The notes beneath the pieces were generated by a model, which ran no database searches, had not been told where the DNA came from, and saw nothing but the letters and a program-made list of their open reading frames with translations. Of a stretch of 61,725 nt of DNA, positions 1-9,232 are shown piece after piece. The stretch's first letter is position 1; each line of letters opens with the position of its first letter. Position numbers and translations under genes: made by a program. The DNA comes from Candidatus Latescibacterota bacterium (GTDB lineage: Bacteria > Latescibacterota > UBA2968 > UBA8231): positions 1-61,725 of the forward strand of contig RKRN01000226.1 in the NCBI GenBank assembly GCA_007571365.1, written 5' to 3'.

Positions 1-129
1 AGAGCGCGGGTCTTCGGCGACCAACGCTTCTTTAGTGTCGTTATCAATGACAAAGGCGTCATTATAGCCAGTCTTAATTCCGTAGTTAATCGCAATATCA
101 AATTGTTTGAGTATCCATATTTTAGTCAT
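1..129 (-). pseudogene. Fragment of TaqI-C-type adenine DNA methyltransferase
   Basis: The minus strand from 129 to the window edge is an open frame of 43 codons containing INYGIKTGYNDAFVI and, shortly after, EALVAEDPRS. From memory these match the start of the TaqI-like C-terminal specificity region of Eco57I/PglX-type adenine methyltransferases (type IIG restriction-modification and BREX enzymes), which bind the DNA recognition site. The frame hits a stop at 145-147, so the N-terminal catalytic part is absent where the recombinase gene begins. The gene may continue beyond the window edge, but it lacks its 5' part here. I infer a remnant cut by the neighbouring mobile element; the precise subfamily cannot be fixed from 43 codons. 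Confidence 0.6.
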
Positions 130-162
130 CAGAACACCGAAACCTTAACAAAGGAGTTCCCA

Positions 163-1131
163 TTGCTACACTCAACCATGATTGATCAAGGAGCTCATAC
201 CGATGTCCTTTCCGTTGCGTTGGCGAAAAACACCCATATTGCCTATGAAAAAGGGTGGTCTAGGTTCATCGACTATTGCACAAAACAGCAGATCGACGAT
301 CCCTTATCTGCTTCTCCGGACATGGTGGCACATTTCCTTGTACAGATAGCGACAAGACCAAGCCAGCAAAGCGGAACCGTGCTGTCCATGGGAACAGTAA
401 CGCTCTATAAGAGTGCTATAAATAAGAAATATACCAACGCCGGGAAGTCCTCTCCGACAAATCACCCCATGGTCCGGGCCGCTCTCAAAGGGTTAGCCCG
501 GCTCAAAGGGACCGCGTGTCGTAGAGTAGAAGCACTGAGAGAGTACCATATTCAAGCCATGCTTGCTCAATGTGCTGATACGATCATCGGACGGCGCGAC
601 GCAGCGATTATTGCCCTCGGTTTCGCGGGTGCTCTGCGACGCTCGGAGATATGCGGCCTGACTGTAGAGGATGTTGAGTTCCTTGAAACCACAGAGGAAG
701 CTAATCAGCGCATGTTCCTTACCATCCGCCGATCCAAAACGGATCAACAGGGTAAAGGACAAAGGATCGCGATCTTGGACGGCCGTGTTATCCGGCCCGT
801 CCACCGTCTTCAGGTGTGGCTTAATGCGTCGGGGATCAGCCACGGTCCACTGTTTCAGACGATGAGACGTGGCGGCCATCTGCAAGGTAAGCCGCTGCAC
901 CATTCCGATATCCCACGCCTCGTCAAACACTACGCCGCACGGATCGGACTGAATCCCAAAGAAGTAGCAGGGCATTCTCTACGAGCAGGTTTTGTCACTA
1001 GTGCGGCAGTGCATCATGCCCGACTAGACAAAATTATGGCCGTTACTCGCCACACGAACCCGGCCACGGTCATGCAATACATCCGCGACGCTGATTCGTT
1101 TACCGATCATGCTGGCGAACATTTTTTGTAA
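163..1131 (+). CDS. Tyrosine recombinase / phage-type integrase
   Basis: Site-specific recombinase of the XerC/D-integrase class. Counting from an upstream ATG at 103, the catalytic set is R179 (in ALRRSEI), K212 (RRSKTD), H291 and R294 (HSLRAG), H317 (RHTN) and the nucleophile Y326 (QYIR). The preceding ~150 residues form the SAM-like core-binding domain. I chose TTG at 163 because AAGGAG at 151-156 lies 6 nt before it; the ATG at 103 has no Shine-Dalgarno and would overlap the methyltransferase remnant, and ATG 178 is 21 nt from the SD. All catalytic residues are present, so the protein may be active. It lies in an AT-richer tract with broken genes, consistent with a mobile element. Confidence 0.9.
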   Translation: MLHSTMIDQGAHTDVLSVALAKNTHIAYEKGWSRFIDYCTKQQIDDPLSASPDMVAHFLVQIATRPSQQSGTVLSMGTVTLYKSAINKKYTNAGKSSPTNHPMVRAALKGLARLKGTACRRVEALREYHIQAMLAQCADTIIGRRDAAIIALGFAGALRRSEICGLTVEDVEFLETTEEANQRMFLTIRRSKTDQQGKGQRIAILDGRVIRPVHRLQVWLNASGISHGPLFQTMRRGGHLQGKPLHHSDIPRLVKHYAARIGLNPKEVAGHSLRAGFVTSAAVHHARLDKIMAVTRHTNPATVMQYIRDADSFTDHAGEHFL

Positions 1132-1139
1132 ACGTGTTT

Positions 1140-1510
1140 CGAGCAACCGTGATATCTTCAGGATATCAGTTAAACGGCACCGTCTATGTCCACGAGCTTC
1201 TGCAAGAACAAGGGTAGTTAAGTAGTTTAATGCCCTAAAACGAACGGTTTTGACTAGGATCATGATGCCAACAAATCAGGTCCTTTTTGTCTATATGCGG
1301 CTTCTTTATCGTATCATCAACTATCAGCACCGCATCAGCCTGTTCGACCATATGTAATAGCGGCTTGACCGGCTGCCAAAGGATTTTGCCGTCATAGTCG
1401 ATACGAGACCAAAAGCGCATGACTTGATCAGGGTGGATAGGCCGGTCGCCGGGGATGTGCCAAACCAACCGAGCAGATACAGGGATATGTTCATACAGGG
1501 AACATACCAA
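1140..1510 (-). pseudogene. Degenerate DDE transposase fragment (IS4-superfamily-like)
   Basis: An open frame from 1510 down to 1235 encodes 91 residues with the signatures VDDTIKKP and CWHHDPSQNR. These resemble the first Asp region (IDDT..KP) and the following CWHxDHSKxR segment of IS4-superfamily DDE transposases. A stop follows at 1235-1237, where the family continues with KGIN(F/L)LT. Just downstream a different frame reads ALNYLTTLVLAEARG, which looks like that continuation, so the gene carries a nonsense codon and frameshift and then decays. No terminal inverted repeats or target duplication were recognised. The exact IS family is uncertain. Confidence 0.6.
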
Positions 1511-1684
1511 GATAATTACTGGTGGATAACATCATTTTACTACTTTTAGATCAAAACAAGTTGCAAAATAATATAAATATGGATAGTTTATGTTGGAGAT
1601 CCATTTTGGTTGTCCACTATTGATCCAATACAGGCAAGAAGAAGGACCTCAAGAATTCTGTGTTTATGTGCATGGAGGGTGACG

Positions 1685-2765
1685 ATGAGCAAGCATTTTT
1701 ACACTAAGAGACAGATCGAAAATTTCCGCGGCATCAAGTCTCTGGAAATCGACCGCCTTTATCGGGTTAATCTATTTGTTGGAAAAAACAATTGTGGCAA
1801 AACATCTGTGCTGGAATCGATGTTTTTACTGACGGGCATGTCGAATATCGAATTATTGTCTAGAATAGAAAATTGGAGGGTTTGGTCCTCAATGGAGGCA
1901 CTGGTCTGAGAAACCTCTTTTACAGTCAGGATCACGAACGAGGGATCACGCTCTCTGGCGATCAACAGGCAAATAATAGGGAACTTAAAATATCTCCCTT
2001 ATTTGAAATCTCTAATTTGCCAAAAGATTCAAAGAACAATAATGGAAGCAGCCTCGTTCAAATCAAGGCTACTAGTTCTACTACCGAACAGCCAATGACA
2101 GGATTTAAATTTAACTTTACATTTACTGATTTAAATCGAATTAAAAGAAAAAAGAAATGGTACGAAGCCATAATGCGTTTGGATCAACAAGATGGACAGA
2201 TCAACATTAAATCTAATAAAAAATACAAAGAGACAACTCTCGCTAGATTCCTCCACAGCCGTCGGGAATTATATAGTACAAATTTTGTGGATGAAATGCT
2301 CAACGAAAAGCGCAAGGCAGATATTGTGAACTGCCTCAAATCAATAGAGCCTAAAGTACTGGATGCGCGGACCGGTTTAAATGGGATTGTAGCTGTTGAT
2401 ATTGGCCTCGATAATTTCTTACTAGTCAACTACCTCGGCGATGGAGTAGTCCGCATTTTGTCGATTCTCACCTCAATCTATGGAACCAAGAACGGAATTT
2501 TGATGATTGACGAGGTTGAAAACGGCCTCCATGTAGATTCCATAAAGTATATCTGGAGCATTCGCAAAAGGTAAATACGCAGATTTTTATGACTACTCAC
2601 AGTCAAGACGTCATAACGGGTTTGAATATGGTACTAAAAGAAAGACCAGATTCAGTCGCCTGCTTCTGGCTAAAAAAACTTACTGACGACAAGATCAAAG
2701 CCTATAGATATAATCCTAATGAATTGGATAAAGCCTTGGAATCGGGTGTTGACATTCGCCACTAA
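1685..2765 (+). pseudogene. AAA ATPase gene broken by two frameshifts
   Basis: Three consecutive frames together make one AAA/OLD-like ATPase. Frame 1 starts at ATG 1685 (GGAGGG just upstream) and contains the P-loop GKNNCGKTS plus FLLTGMSN, stopping at 1909. The protein resumes in another frame around 1876 (GLVLNGGTGLRNLFYSQD) and carries the Walker B region GILMIDEVENGLH, ending at 2574. A third frame, entered near 2553, supplies EHSQKVNTQIFMTTHSQDVI and runs to a stop at 2763-2765. Family members of this type couple ATP hydrolysis to DNA-directed defence or repair functions, often with a TOPRIM or nuclease partner, which is not seen here. Sequencing error is possible, but the neighbouring transposase is also broken. 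Confidence 0.75.
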
Positions 2766-2901
2766 AAATGACTAATGATCTCCTTTTGCTGATTATCAGT
2801 ACTGGGATTTTGAACATACGGCATTGGAGCCGCTGAAAATTTTCTTAGACAGAATTTGCACTCTGAATCTCGGTTAGACCAAAGCCCCCACAACCCATGA
2901 C

Positions 2902-3957
2902 ATGAATTCTTTCCCCCGCCTCCGCGACCATACAACCCCCCTAAGCACGGTGTGGCTGCTCAACGACATCGCCGAGTCACGGGGCAAACAGGAGCTCTTC
3001 ACCCGTCAATCGCCGCAAGTACTCAAAGCACTCCGCGACACGGCCGTCATTCAGAGCACTGAATCCTCCAACCGCATTGAGGGAGTGACGGTCGCTCCGG
3101 CCCGTCTTTACCCGCTGGTGCTCGGCCAAGCCAAGCCCCGCGACCGCTCCGAACAGGAGGTGCAAGACTATCGCCGGGCCCTAAAAGCGATTCACTCGGA
3201 CTATGCCGCGCTTGCCATCGCACCGGACACCCTGCAACACCTACATGCCCTTTGCCAATCTGCCAGCGGCGATGCGGGTCAATACAAACGAATTGATAAC
3301 GACATCGTAGAACTGCTGCCCGGCCAAGCCCCGATGGTTCGGTTCCGTTGCGTGAAAGCAGCCGAGACCCCAGCGGCGGTCGAAGAGCTTTGCCGGCACT
3401 ACCAGTACGCCCTTGCCCAAGACAGCGTCCCGCCGCTGATCGCTATCGCCGCACTCGTCTTGGATTTCCTGTGCATCCATCCTTTTCGCGACGGCAATGG
3501 CCGGGTGTCCCGCCTGCTCACACTGTTGGCTCTATATCAGCACAGCTACGAAGTCGGTCGCTACATCAGCTTAGAACGCCTCATTGAGGAATCCCGAGAA
3601 TCCTACTACGAATGTCTTCGGCGCAGTTCCCACCGCTGGCACGACAGCAAACACGAACTGACACCTTGGTTTAACTTCCTTTTCGCGATTATTCGCCGCG
3701 CTTATGTCGAGCTGGAAAAACGCGCCGCGCAGGTCGAGGTGCCACGAGGTGCCAAGTCCGCGCAGGTGCTCACTGCCATTCGCGCCCAACCGGGCGAATT
3801 TCGCTTAAGCGACCTAGAACGCGCCTGCCCCGGCGTGGGCCGCGAATGGATTCGCACCCTCTTGGCGAAGTTAAAGAAATCCGGCGATGTAGCTTGCAGG
3901 GGGCGCGGTCCGGGGGCGCGCTGGCGTTTTGTCGGGAATAAGGGTAGTAATGCTTGA
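2902..3957 (+). CDS. Fic family protein (AMP-transferase-like)
   Basis: Fic-fold enzyme of 351 residues. The active-site loop HPFRDGNGRVSR lies at residues 193-204, with catalytic H193 and the ATP-phosphate-binding GNGR; known Fic proteins move AMP from ATP to a hydroxyl on a target protein. An inhibitory helix motif SxxxEG occurs at S56-E60-G61, so this is a class II Fic with its own N-terminal auto-inhibition and does not need a separate antitoxin. The last ~80 residues look like a winged-helix DNA-binding tail (SDLERACPGVGREWIRTLL). It is monocistronic beside the left-edge island and may be accessory. Target unknown. Confidence 0.9.
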   Translation: MNSFPRLRDHTTPLSTVWLLNDIAESRGKQELFTRQSPQVLKALRDTAVIQSTESSNRIEGVTVAPARLYPLVLGQAKPRDRSEQEVQDYRRALKAIHSDYAALAIAPDTLQHLHALCQSASGDAGQYKRIDNDIVELLPGQAPMVRFRCVKAAETPAAVEELCRHYQYALAQDSVPPLIAIAALVLDFLCIHPFRDGNGRVSRLLTLLALYQHSYEVGRYISLERLIEESRESYYECLRRSSHRWHDSKHELTPWFNFLFAIIRRAYVELEKRAAQVEVPRGAKSAQVLTAIRAQPGEFRLSDLERACPGVGREWIRTLLAKLKKSGDVACRGRGPGARWRFVGNKGSNA

Positions 3958-4070
3958 GTAAGGGTAGTAGTGAGGGTATGTAGGATGTATGGGATGCCCG
4001 CCTTTGCTGGTATTCTCATGCCGGAGCAGAAGGAGTAATCTTCTTTGCCTAACCCTGTTGGGCACGCTGC

Positions 4071-4099
4071 TTGAAAGACTGGATTTGCATTGTTATAGT
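4071..4099 (+). promoter_or_regulatory. Predicted sigma-70 promoter for the RmlB-like gene
   Basis: TTGAAA at 4071-4076, a 17-nt spacer and TATAGT at 4094-4099. The start codon at 4165 lies about 60 nt past the expected transcription start. Pattern only; no experimental support. Confidence 0.55.
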
Positions 4100-4164
4100 C
4101 AGTTGAATAGGCAAAAACAATGAAACGGGCGAGTCGCTCAAATGACCCCTAACCAAGCTCATCT

Positions 4165-5175
4165 ATGACTACCCTATTCGTCACCGGCGGTGCCGGCTTT
4201 ATTGGCTCTAACTTCATTCGCTACTGGCTCGCGACTTATCCCGACGACCGCATTGTCAACTACGACCTGCTCACCTACGCCGGCAACTTGGCCAGCCTGC
4301 AGGACGTGGAAGCAAGCTACGGCGATCGTTACACCTTTGTGCGCGGCGATATTCAGAATGCCGACCTGACCCGGCACCTCTTCGCGCTCCACCGCCCGGA
4401 CTACGTGGTCAATTTTGCCGCGGAATCGCACAACAGCTTGGCCCTTGTCAATCCCTCGGCCTTTTTCCAGACCAATGTCGTGGGGACGCAAAAGCTGTTG
4501 CAGGCTGCGGCCGATGCCCAAGTGCCGCGCTTTCACCACATTTCCACCTGCGAAGTGTACGGCGATCTGGCCCTCGACGCAGACGAGTCCTTCAGCGAGG
4601 AATCGCCCTATCGGCCGCGCACCCCGTACAACGCAGCCAAGGCCGCCGCCGATCTGGCCGTCCGCGCCTATGGCCACACTTTTGGTTTGCCCGTGACCCT
4701 ATCGAACTGCGCCAACAACTTCGGCCCCTATCAATTTCCCGAAAAAGTCATCCCCTTCTTCGCGGTCCGCTCGCTCACCGGCCAGAAAATGCCGCTGTAC
4801 AAATCGAGTCAAAATCGCCGCGAGTGGCTCCACGTTGATGACCACTGCCGGGCCATTGACCTCGTCTTAAAAAAAGGCGAGCTCGGCGAGACGTACAACG
4901 TTGGCAGTGGCGTTGAAAAAGACGTCGAAACCATCGCCGACCTGATCCTCGACGCCTTGGGGCTGGATGCTGGGCACAAAACCTACGTCGAAGACCGGCC
5001 CGGCCACGACCGCCGCTACCTACTCGATTCGAACAAAATCCGCACCCAACTAGGGTGGGAACCGCAAGTCGATTTCGCCGCGGGCTTCCGCGATACAGTC
5101 CACTGGTACCGCGACAACGAAGCTTGGTGGCGTCCCCTGCTCCAGAAAATCCAAGTCCGCGAAGAGGGCTGGTAA
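4165..5175 (+). CDS. dTDP-glucose 4,6-dehydratase-like SDR (RmlB family)
   Basis: Extended short-chain dehydrogenase/reductase of 336 residues. The NAD-binding motif TGGAGFIGS is at 7-15, Y155 and K159 form YxxxK, and the C-terminal substrate region includes NRREWLHVDDHC and RPGHDRRYLLD, typical of nucleotide-sugar 4,6-dehydratases (NDP-glucose to NDP-4-keto-6-deoxyglucose). The usual catalytic TDEVYG is STCEVYG here (C129, E130) and the usual ESHVDRSI is ESHNSLAL, so this is a divergent subfamily that may act on another NDP-sugar. An RmlC-like epimerase lies far away at 27302. It is followed after 15 nt by the dehydratase gene, perhaps in one transcript. Confidence 0.85.
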   Translation: MTTLFVTGGAGFIGSNFIRYWLATYPDDRIVNYDLLTYAGNLASLQDVEASYGDRYTFVRGDIQNADLTRHLFALHRPDYVVNFAAESHNSLALVNPSAFFQTNVVGTQKLLQAAADAQVPRFHHISTCEVYGDLALDADESFSEESPYRPRTPYNAAKAAADLAVRAYGHTFGLPVTLSNCANNFGPYQFPEKVIPFFAVRSLTGQKMPLYKSSQNRREWLHVDDHCRAIDLVLKKGELGETYNVGSGVEKDVETIADLILDALGLDAGHKTYVEDRPGHDRRYLLDSNKIRTQLGWEPQVDFAAGFRDTVHWYRDNEAWWRPLLQKIQVREEGW

Positions 5176-5190
5176 AGACAACGAGGCAGC

Positions 5191-7173
5191 ATGAGTACTG
5201 ATTCCTTTGCCGCCATCGTCGGCGAGACCGATGATGCAATCTATCAAGTCCGCACCCGTGCGCCCGGCCCCAGCGGCAAGCTGCCGCTGACCATAGAGCA
5301 GGTCGTCGAAGCACCGAGTGGCCACATTTTTGGCTACAGCCAGAACGCGGGAATGGGCTGGAACCCCGCCGAACTGGGTAGGGGAGAGTTCCTCATCGTC
5401 AGTACGCAGGGCGGCATCCGCGCCCCGGATGGTCGGCCTATTGCGCTGGGCTACCACACCGGCCACTGGGAAATCGGCCTGCTGATGGAGGCCGCGGCCG
5501 AGGAAATCCACCGCCGAGGCGGCATTCCCTTTGCCGCCTATTGCTCAGACCCGTGCGACGGCCGCACGCAGGGTACGACCGGCATGTTCGATAGCTTGCC
5601 GTACCGCAACGACGCGGCCGTGATTTTGCGCCGCTTGATTCGCTCGCTGCCGACGCGGCGCGGCGTGATGGGCGTGGGTACCTGCGACAAGGGCTTGCCG
5701 GCGATCCTCATCGCCCTAGCGGGAACGCCAGACTTGCCGGTTATTGTCGTGCCCGGCGGGGTTACTCTGCCGCCGCAAGAAGGCGAGGACGCGGGCAAGA
5801 TCCAATCCGCCGGATCGCGGCTGGCGCGGGGCGAGATGGACATTGACGACTTTCAGGTACTCGGCTGCCGCGCTTGCGCCACGCCGGGCGGCGGCTGCCA
5901 GTTTTTGGGGACGGCGGCTACGACCCAAGTGGTGGGCGAGGCGCTGGGGCTGTCGCTGCCCCATTCGGCGCTGGCTCCTTCGGGGGAAGCAGTCTGGCGC
6001 GATATGGCCGTGCGCTCGGCGCGGGCACTGATGGCACTGGAGGCCGCCGGCATTTGCTCGCAGGAGTTGGTCACCGATCAGGCACTACACAACGCTATGG
6101 TCGTCCACGCGGCGTTTGGCGGTTCGACGAACTTGATATTGCACGTGCCGGCTATTGCCCATGCGGCCGGGCGGCGGCGGCCAGAGGTGGGGGATTGGGA
6201 CCGGATCAATCGCGCAGTGCCGCGCTTGGTCGACGTGCTGCCCAACGGTCCAGAGTTTCACGTTACTGTGCGCGCCTTTTTGGCCGGTGGGGTACCGGAG
6301 GTCATGTTGCACCTGCGCCGCTTGGGGCTGTTGGAGGAGGGAGTGATGACAGTCACGGGCCGCACGCTGGGCGAAAATCTCGACTGGTGGGAACAGGCAC
6401 CGCGTCGGCATCGCTTCCGCGCGGCGTTGCAACAGCTAGATGGGGTGGCTCCAGACGACGTGATTATGGACGCCGCGTGCGCGCGCGCCAAGGGCCTGAC
6501 CAGCACCGTCTGCTTCCCTATAGGCAACATCTCGCCCGAAGGCGCGGTCGTCAAAAGCACGGCCATCGACGCTGGGCTGCTCGACGCGCAAGGAGTGTAT
6601 CGGCACACGGGGCCAGCGAAGGTTTTTACCACCGAACGCGATACTATTGCCGCGATCAAGGACGGCAAGATCGAGTCGGGCGACGTGCTGGTGATGATTA
6701 GCTGCGGGCCGCTGGGCACGGGCATGGAGGAAGTAGCGCAGGTTACGATCGCGCTCAAATACACGGATATTGGCAAGAGCGTGGCCCTGCTGACGGACGC
6801 GCGGTTTTCCGGGTTTTCCTCCGGCCCTTGCATCGGGCACATCGGCCCGGAGGCCTTGGCTGGCGGGCCTATAGGCAAGCTGCGCAACGGCGACTTAATC
6901 GCCATTGAAATCGACTGCCGCAACCTGCGTGGGCGCATCGACTTGGTCGGCTGTGCCGGTACGGAGTTCGGCGCCGAGGAAGGCCAACAGGTGCTAGCCG
7001 AGCGCAGCTTGCGCCCCGACCTCGCGCCCGAAGCGGAGTTGCCCGACGACACCAAGCTGTGGGCGGCGTTGCAAAACGTCGGGGGCGGCACTTGGGGCGG
7101 TTGCGTCTATGACGTGGACGCGATCGTCGCCGCGCTTGAAGCGGGCCGTGAGGCTCTAAAGGGGGCGTCGTGA
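5191..7173 (+). CDS. yjhG: IlvD/Edd dehydratase, YjhG/YagF (xylonate dehydratase) type
   Basis: 660-residue iron-sulfur dehydratase. Extended similarity is recognisable to E. coli YjhG/YagF, e.g. [46 protein letters not shown] and DARFSG. C122, C165 and C236 are in the positions expected for Fe-S cluster ligands. YjhG/YagF remove water from D-xylonate to give 2-keto-3-deoxy-xylonate; the natural substrate here could be another aldonic acid. Length matches the YjhG subfamily (about 655) rather than ordinary IlvD. The stop overlaps the ubiX start (GTGA), implying translational coupling. No aldonate transporter or aldolase is adjacent. Confidence 0.88.
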   Translation: MSTDSFAAIVGETDDAIYQVRTRAPGPSGKLPLTIEQVVEAPSGHIFGYSQNAGMGWNPAELGRGEFLIVSTQGGIRAPDGRPIALGYHTGHWEIGLLMEAAAEEIHRRGGIPFAAYCSDPCDGRTQGTTGMFDSLPYRNDAAVILRRLIRSLPTRRGVMGVGTCDKGLPAILIALAGTPDLPVIVVPGGVTLPPQEGEDAGKIQSAGSRLARGEMDIDDFQVLGCRACATPGGGCQFLGTAATTQVVGEALGLSLPHSALAPSGEAVWRDMAVRSARALMALEAAGICSQELVTDQALHNAMVVHAAFGGSTNLILHVPAIAHAAGRRRPEVGDWDRINRAVPRLVDVLPNGPEFHVTVRAFLAGGVPEVMLHLRRLGLLEEGVMTVTGRTLGENLDWWEQAPRRHRFRAALQQLDGVAPDDVIMDAACARAKGLTSTVCFPIGNISPEGAVVKSTAIDAGLLDAQGVYRHTGPAKVFTTERDTIAAIKDGKIESGDVLVMISCGPLGTGMEEVAQVTIALKYTDIGKSVALLTDARFSGFSSGPCIGHIGPEALAGGPIGKLRNGDLIAIEIDCRNLRGRIDLVGCAGTEFGAEEGQQVLAERSLRPDLAPEAELPDDTKLWAALQNVGGGTWGGCVYDVDAIVAALEAGREALKGAS

Positions 7174-7784
7174 GTGGCAAGCAGATCATCGTCGGCATTA
7201 CCGGGGCCAGTGGTGCGCTCTACGCCGGCCGCCTGCTGCGCACCCTACTGATCGGCGGGCATCACGTGCATTTGGTGCTGTCCAAATACGGGCGCTACCT
7301 GCTCGTCGAAGAGCTGGGCTTCCGCCCCGATAAGGAGAGCTTGCATGCGTTTATAACGCGGTGCTACGGGGAGGAGACCCAAGCTGGTGAATTGCGCGAG
7401 TACAACGCCAGCGACCTATCAGCCCCCATAGCCAGCGGTTCGGTATCCATTGACGGCATGGTGGTGGTGCCGTGCTCGGTCAAGACGCTGTCGAGCATCG
7501 CTCGCGGGGCGTCTGCGAGCCTGATTGAACGTGCGGCCGACGTCAGCCTCAAGGAGCGGCGGCCGCTGGTGCTGGTGGTGCGCGAGACCCCGCTCAACCT
7601 GATTCAGTTGCGCAATATGACGGCCGCGGCCGAGGCCGGGGCCATCGTACTGCCGGCCATGCCAGCCTTCTACCAAAAGCCGCAGACGTTTGACGATTTG
7701 GGCGATTTTATCGCCGGCCGCGTCTGCAACGTGCTGCGAATCGAACACCAGCTCTTCCGGCCTTGGGCCGGGCCGGGCCGGTAA
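7170..7784 (+). CDS. ubiX: UbiX-type flavin prenyltransferase
   Basis: 204-residue flavoprotein of the UbiX/Pad1 family, which joins a dimethylallyl group to FMN to make prenylated FMN, the cofactor of UbiD decarboxylases. Visible motifs are the N-terminal [29 protein letters not shown] in the FMN-binding middle, and [16 protein letters not shown] followed by [10 protein letters not shown]. The GTG start overlaps the upstream TGA in GTGA, so it is translated with the dehydratase gene. No ubiD homologue lies in this window, so the partner decarboxylase must be elsewhere. It converges on the RsmF-like gene with an 8-nt gap and no obvious terminator. Confidence 0.92.
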   Translation: MSGKQIIVGITGASGALYAGRLLRTLLIGGHHVHLVLSKYGRYLLVEELGFRPDKESLHAFITRCYGEETQAGELREYNASDLSAPIASGSVSIDGMVVVPCSVKTLSSIARGASASLIERAADVSLKERRPLVLVVRETPLNLIQLRNMTAAAEAGAIVLPAMPAFYQKPQTFDDLGDFIAGRVCNVLRIEHQLFRPWAGPGR

Positions 7785-7792
7785 TGGTAATC

Positions 7793-9232
7793 CTATACTA
7801 AGCGATCCAAACGGGCGCGGAACGACGCCCGCGGCAGCATCCCTTCAAGCAGGCGGCCTTCTTCTCTGGCAATGGCGCGACAGACGGTCCACGGCCCAAA
7901 GCGGCAGAAAATTTCGCCTTTGAGGCCTGTGGGCGGATCGCAGTAGATTGGACGCCCGGCGAACAAGTTCTGTAGTTGGGGCCAACTCAACTCGACGCTA
8001 GGCCCCGGCATGAGGTGTCCCCATAGGGCGACGGTCTGTTGGGACAGGTAGTGATACCCTTTGTGGGGACGGGCGACCTTCATGCCAGCGCGGACGAAAT
8101 AGGGCAGATGCGCTTGGATGGCTGGGCCGAGTGCCGGCTGTCGGCACAGGTGGCGGTTGCTGAGAGTGAAGATCTGGTCCGCCGGGCAGGGCAAGGTACT
8201 GGTCCACCGCTCTTCGATGGCGCGTCGAGACGCGGCCGCCGCGGGATTGGTCGTCGACGGGTCCCAAGCGGGGGGGGCTTCAGGGCTTGGCGTCGGCGTG
8301 CGCTTGGAAAGGCAGGCGACGAAAGCACCTTCGGTGTCGTGGTGGTGGGGCCAGACGCGGCCGCCGCGGGCGAATTCGGGCGGGAATTGGGCGGCCAGCG
8401 CATCCGGCAGCCGCGGTCCGGCGAATGCTGCGATGGGGAGTATGGCGACGTCTTCCTTATAGCGGCGCAGCAGCCCGAGGAGCACTTCTTCGTTTTCCTC
8501 TAGCGACAGCGAGCACGTCGAATACACCAAGGTGCCGCCGGGGCGCAACATTTGGTAGCCCGCGCGCAAGAGGCCCTTTTGTTGCTGTGCGAGGCGTTGG
8601 GCGTCTTGCGGCGACCAGTAGGCGAGCATGTTCTGGTCTTTGCGCACGATGCCGTCGCCTGAGCACGGCGCATCGACGAGGACGCGGTCGAAAAAGTTGG
8701 GAAAGTAGCGCGTTAGCATGGCCCCTGGGGCTTGGGTCAAAACGTGATTGGCCACCCCGCAGCGCTCCAAATTGCCCACGAGGGCCGGCATGCGCTTGCG
8801 CTGGAGCTCATTGACCAGTAGCAGGCCGCTGTTTTGCATGTGCGCGGCCATCTGGGTGGCCTTGCCGCCCGGAGCGGCGCACAGGTCGAGGACGCGCTCG
8901 CCGGGCTGGGGGGCCAAGACCTCGACAGCTAGCATGGGGGCCTTGGCTTGGACGTAATACGCGCCCATAGCGTGTTCGAGGGTCTGGCCGAGGCTGATGT
9001 CGCTCTCCGGCCAAGCGAAGCCCTCGCCGCACCAAGGCACGCTTTGGCCGCGTTGGTGCAGGTGGGGGCGCACGTATTGCGCTTGGGCTTGCAGAGCGTT
9101 CAAGCGCAGCGAAGCTGGGGGAGGCGTCTGCGAGCAGCGATAAAAGGCCGCACGCTCTTGGTCGTTGGGCAACAGGCGGCCAATGTACTGGAGCAGGGCC
9201 TGTAATTTATCCGGGTCGTATCCTTTGTGCAT
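7793..9232 (-). CDS. rsmF: RsmF-like rRNA cytosine-C5 methyltransferase (NOL1/NOP2/Sun)
   Basis: 479-residue RNA m5C methyltransferase. The SAM-binding motif DLCAAPGGKATQMA is at 116-129, and the two catalytic cysteines are C190 (DAPCSGDG) and C240 (VYSTCSLSLEENE). Domain order is a short N-terminal RNA-binding region, a Rossmann methylase core to about residue 300, then a C-terminal ~170-residue region with a PUA-like end (DPPTGLKGEIFCRFGPW), the layout of RsmF/YebU, which modifies 16S rRNA. RsmB is less likely because the NusB-like N-terminal domain is absent. ATG 9232 is the first start in frame. No operon partner on this strand. Confidence 0.85.
   Translation of the reverse strand: MHKGYDPDKLQALLQYIGRLLPNDQERAAFYRCSQTPPPASLRLNALQAQAQYVRPHLHQRGQSVPWCGEGFAWPESDISLGQTLEHAMGAYYVQAKAPMLAVEVLAPQPGERVLDLCAAPGGKATQMAAHMQNSGLLLVNELQRKRMPALVGNLERCGVANHVLTQAPGAMLTRYFPNFFDRVLVDAPCSGDGIVRKDQNMLAYWSPQDAQRLAQQQKGLLRAGYQMLRPGGTLVYSTCSLSLEENEEVLLGLLRRYKEDVAILPIAAFAGPRLPDALAAQFPPEFARGGRVWPHHHDTEGAFVACLSKRTPTPSPEAPPAWDPSTTNPAAAASRRAIEERWTSTLPCPADQIFTLSNRHLCRQPALGPAIQAHLPYFVRAGMKVARPHKGYHYLSQQTVALWGHLMPGPSVELSWPQLQNLFAGRPIYCDPPTGLKGEIFCRFGPWTVCRAIAREEGRLLEGMLPRASFRARLDRLV

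Noticed and set aside
5874-6701. Long plus-strand frame of 275 codons inside the dehydratase gene
   Set aside because: Gly/Arg-rich shadow in a GC-rich gene whose true frame matches YjhG throughout.
6258-7091. 277-codon minus-strand frame opposite the dehydratase gene
   Set aside because: Antisense shadow with Ser/Ala/Pro-rich translation and no start signal.
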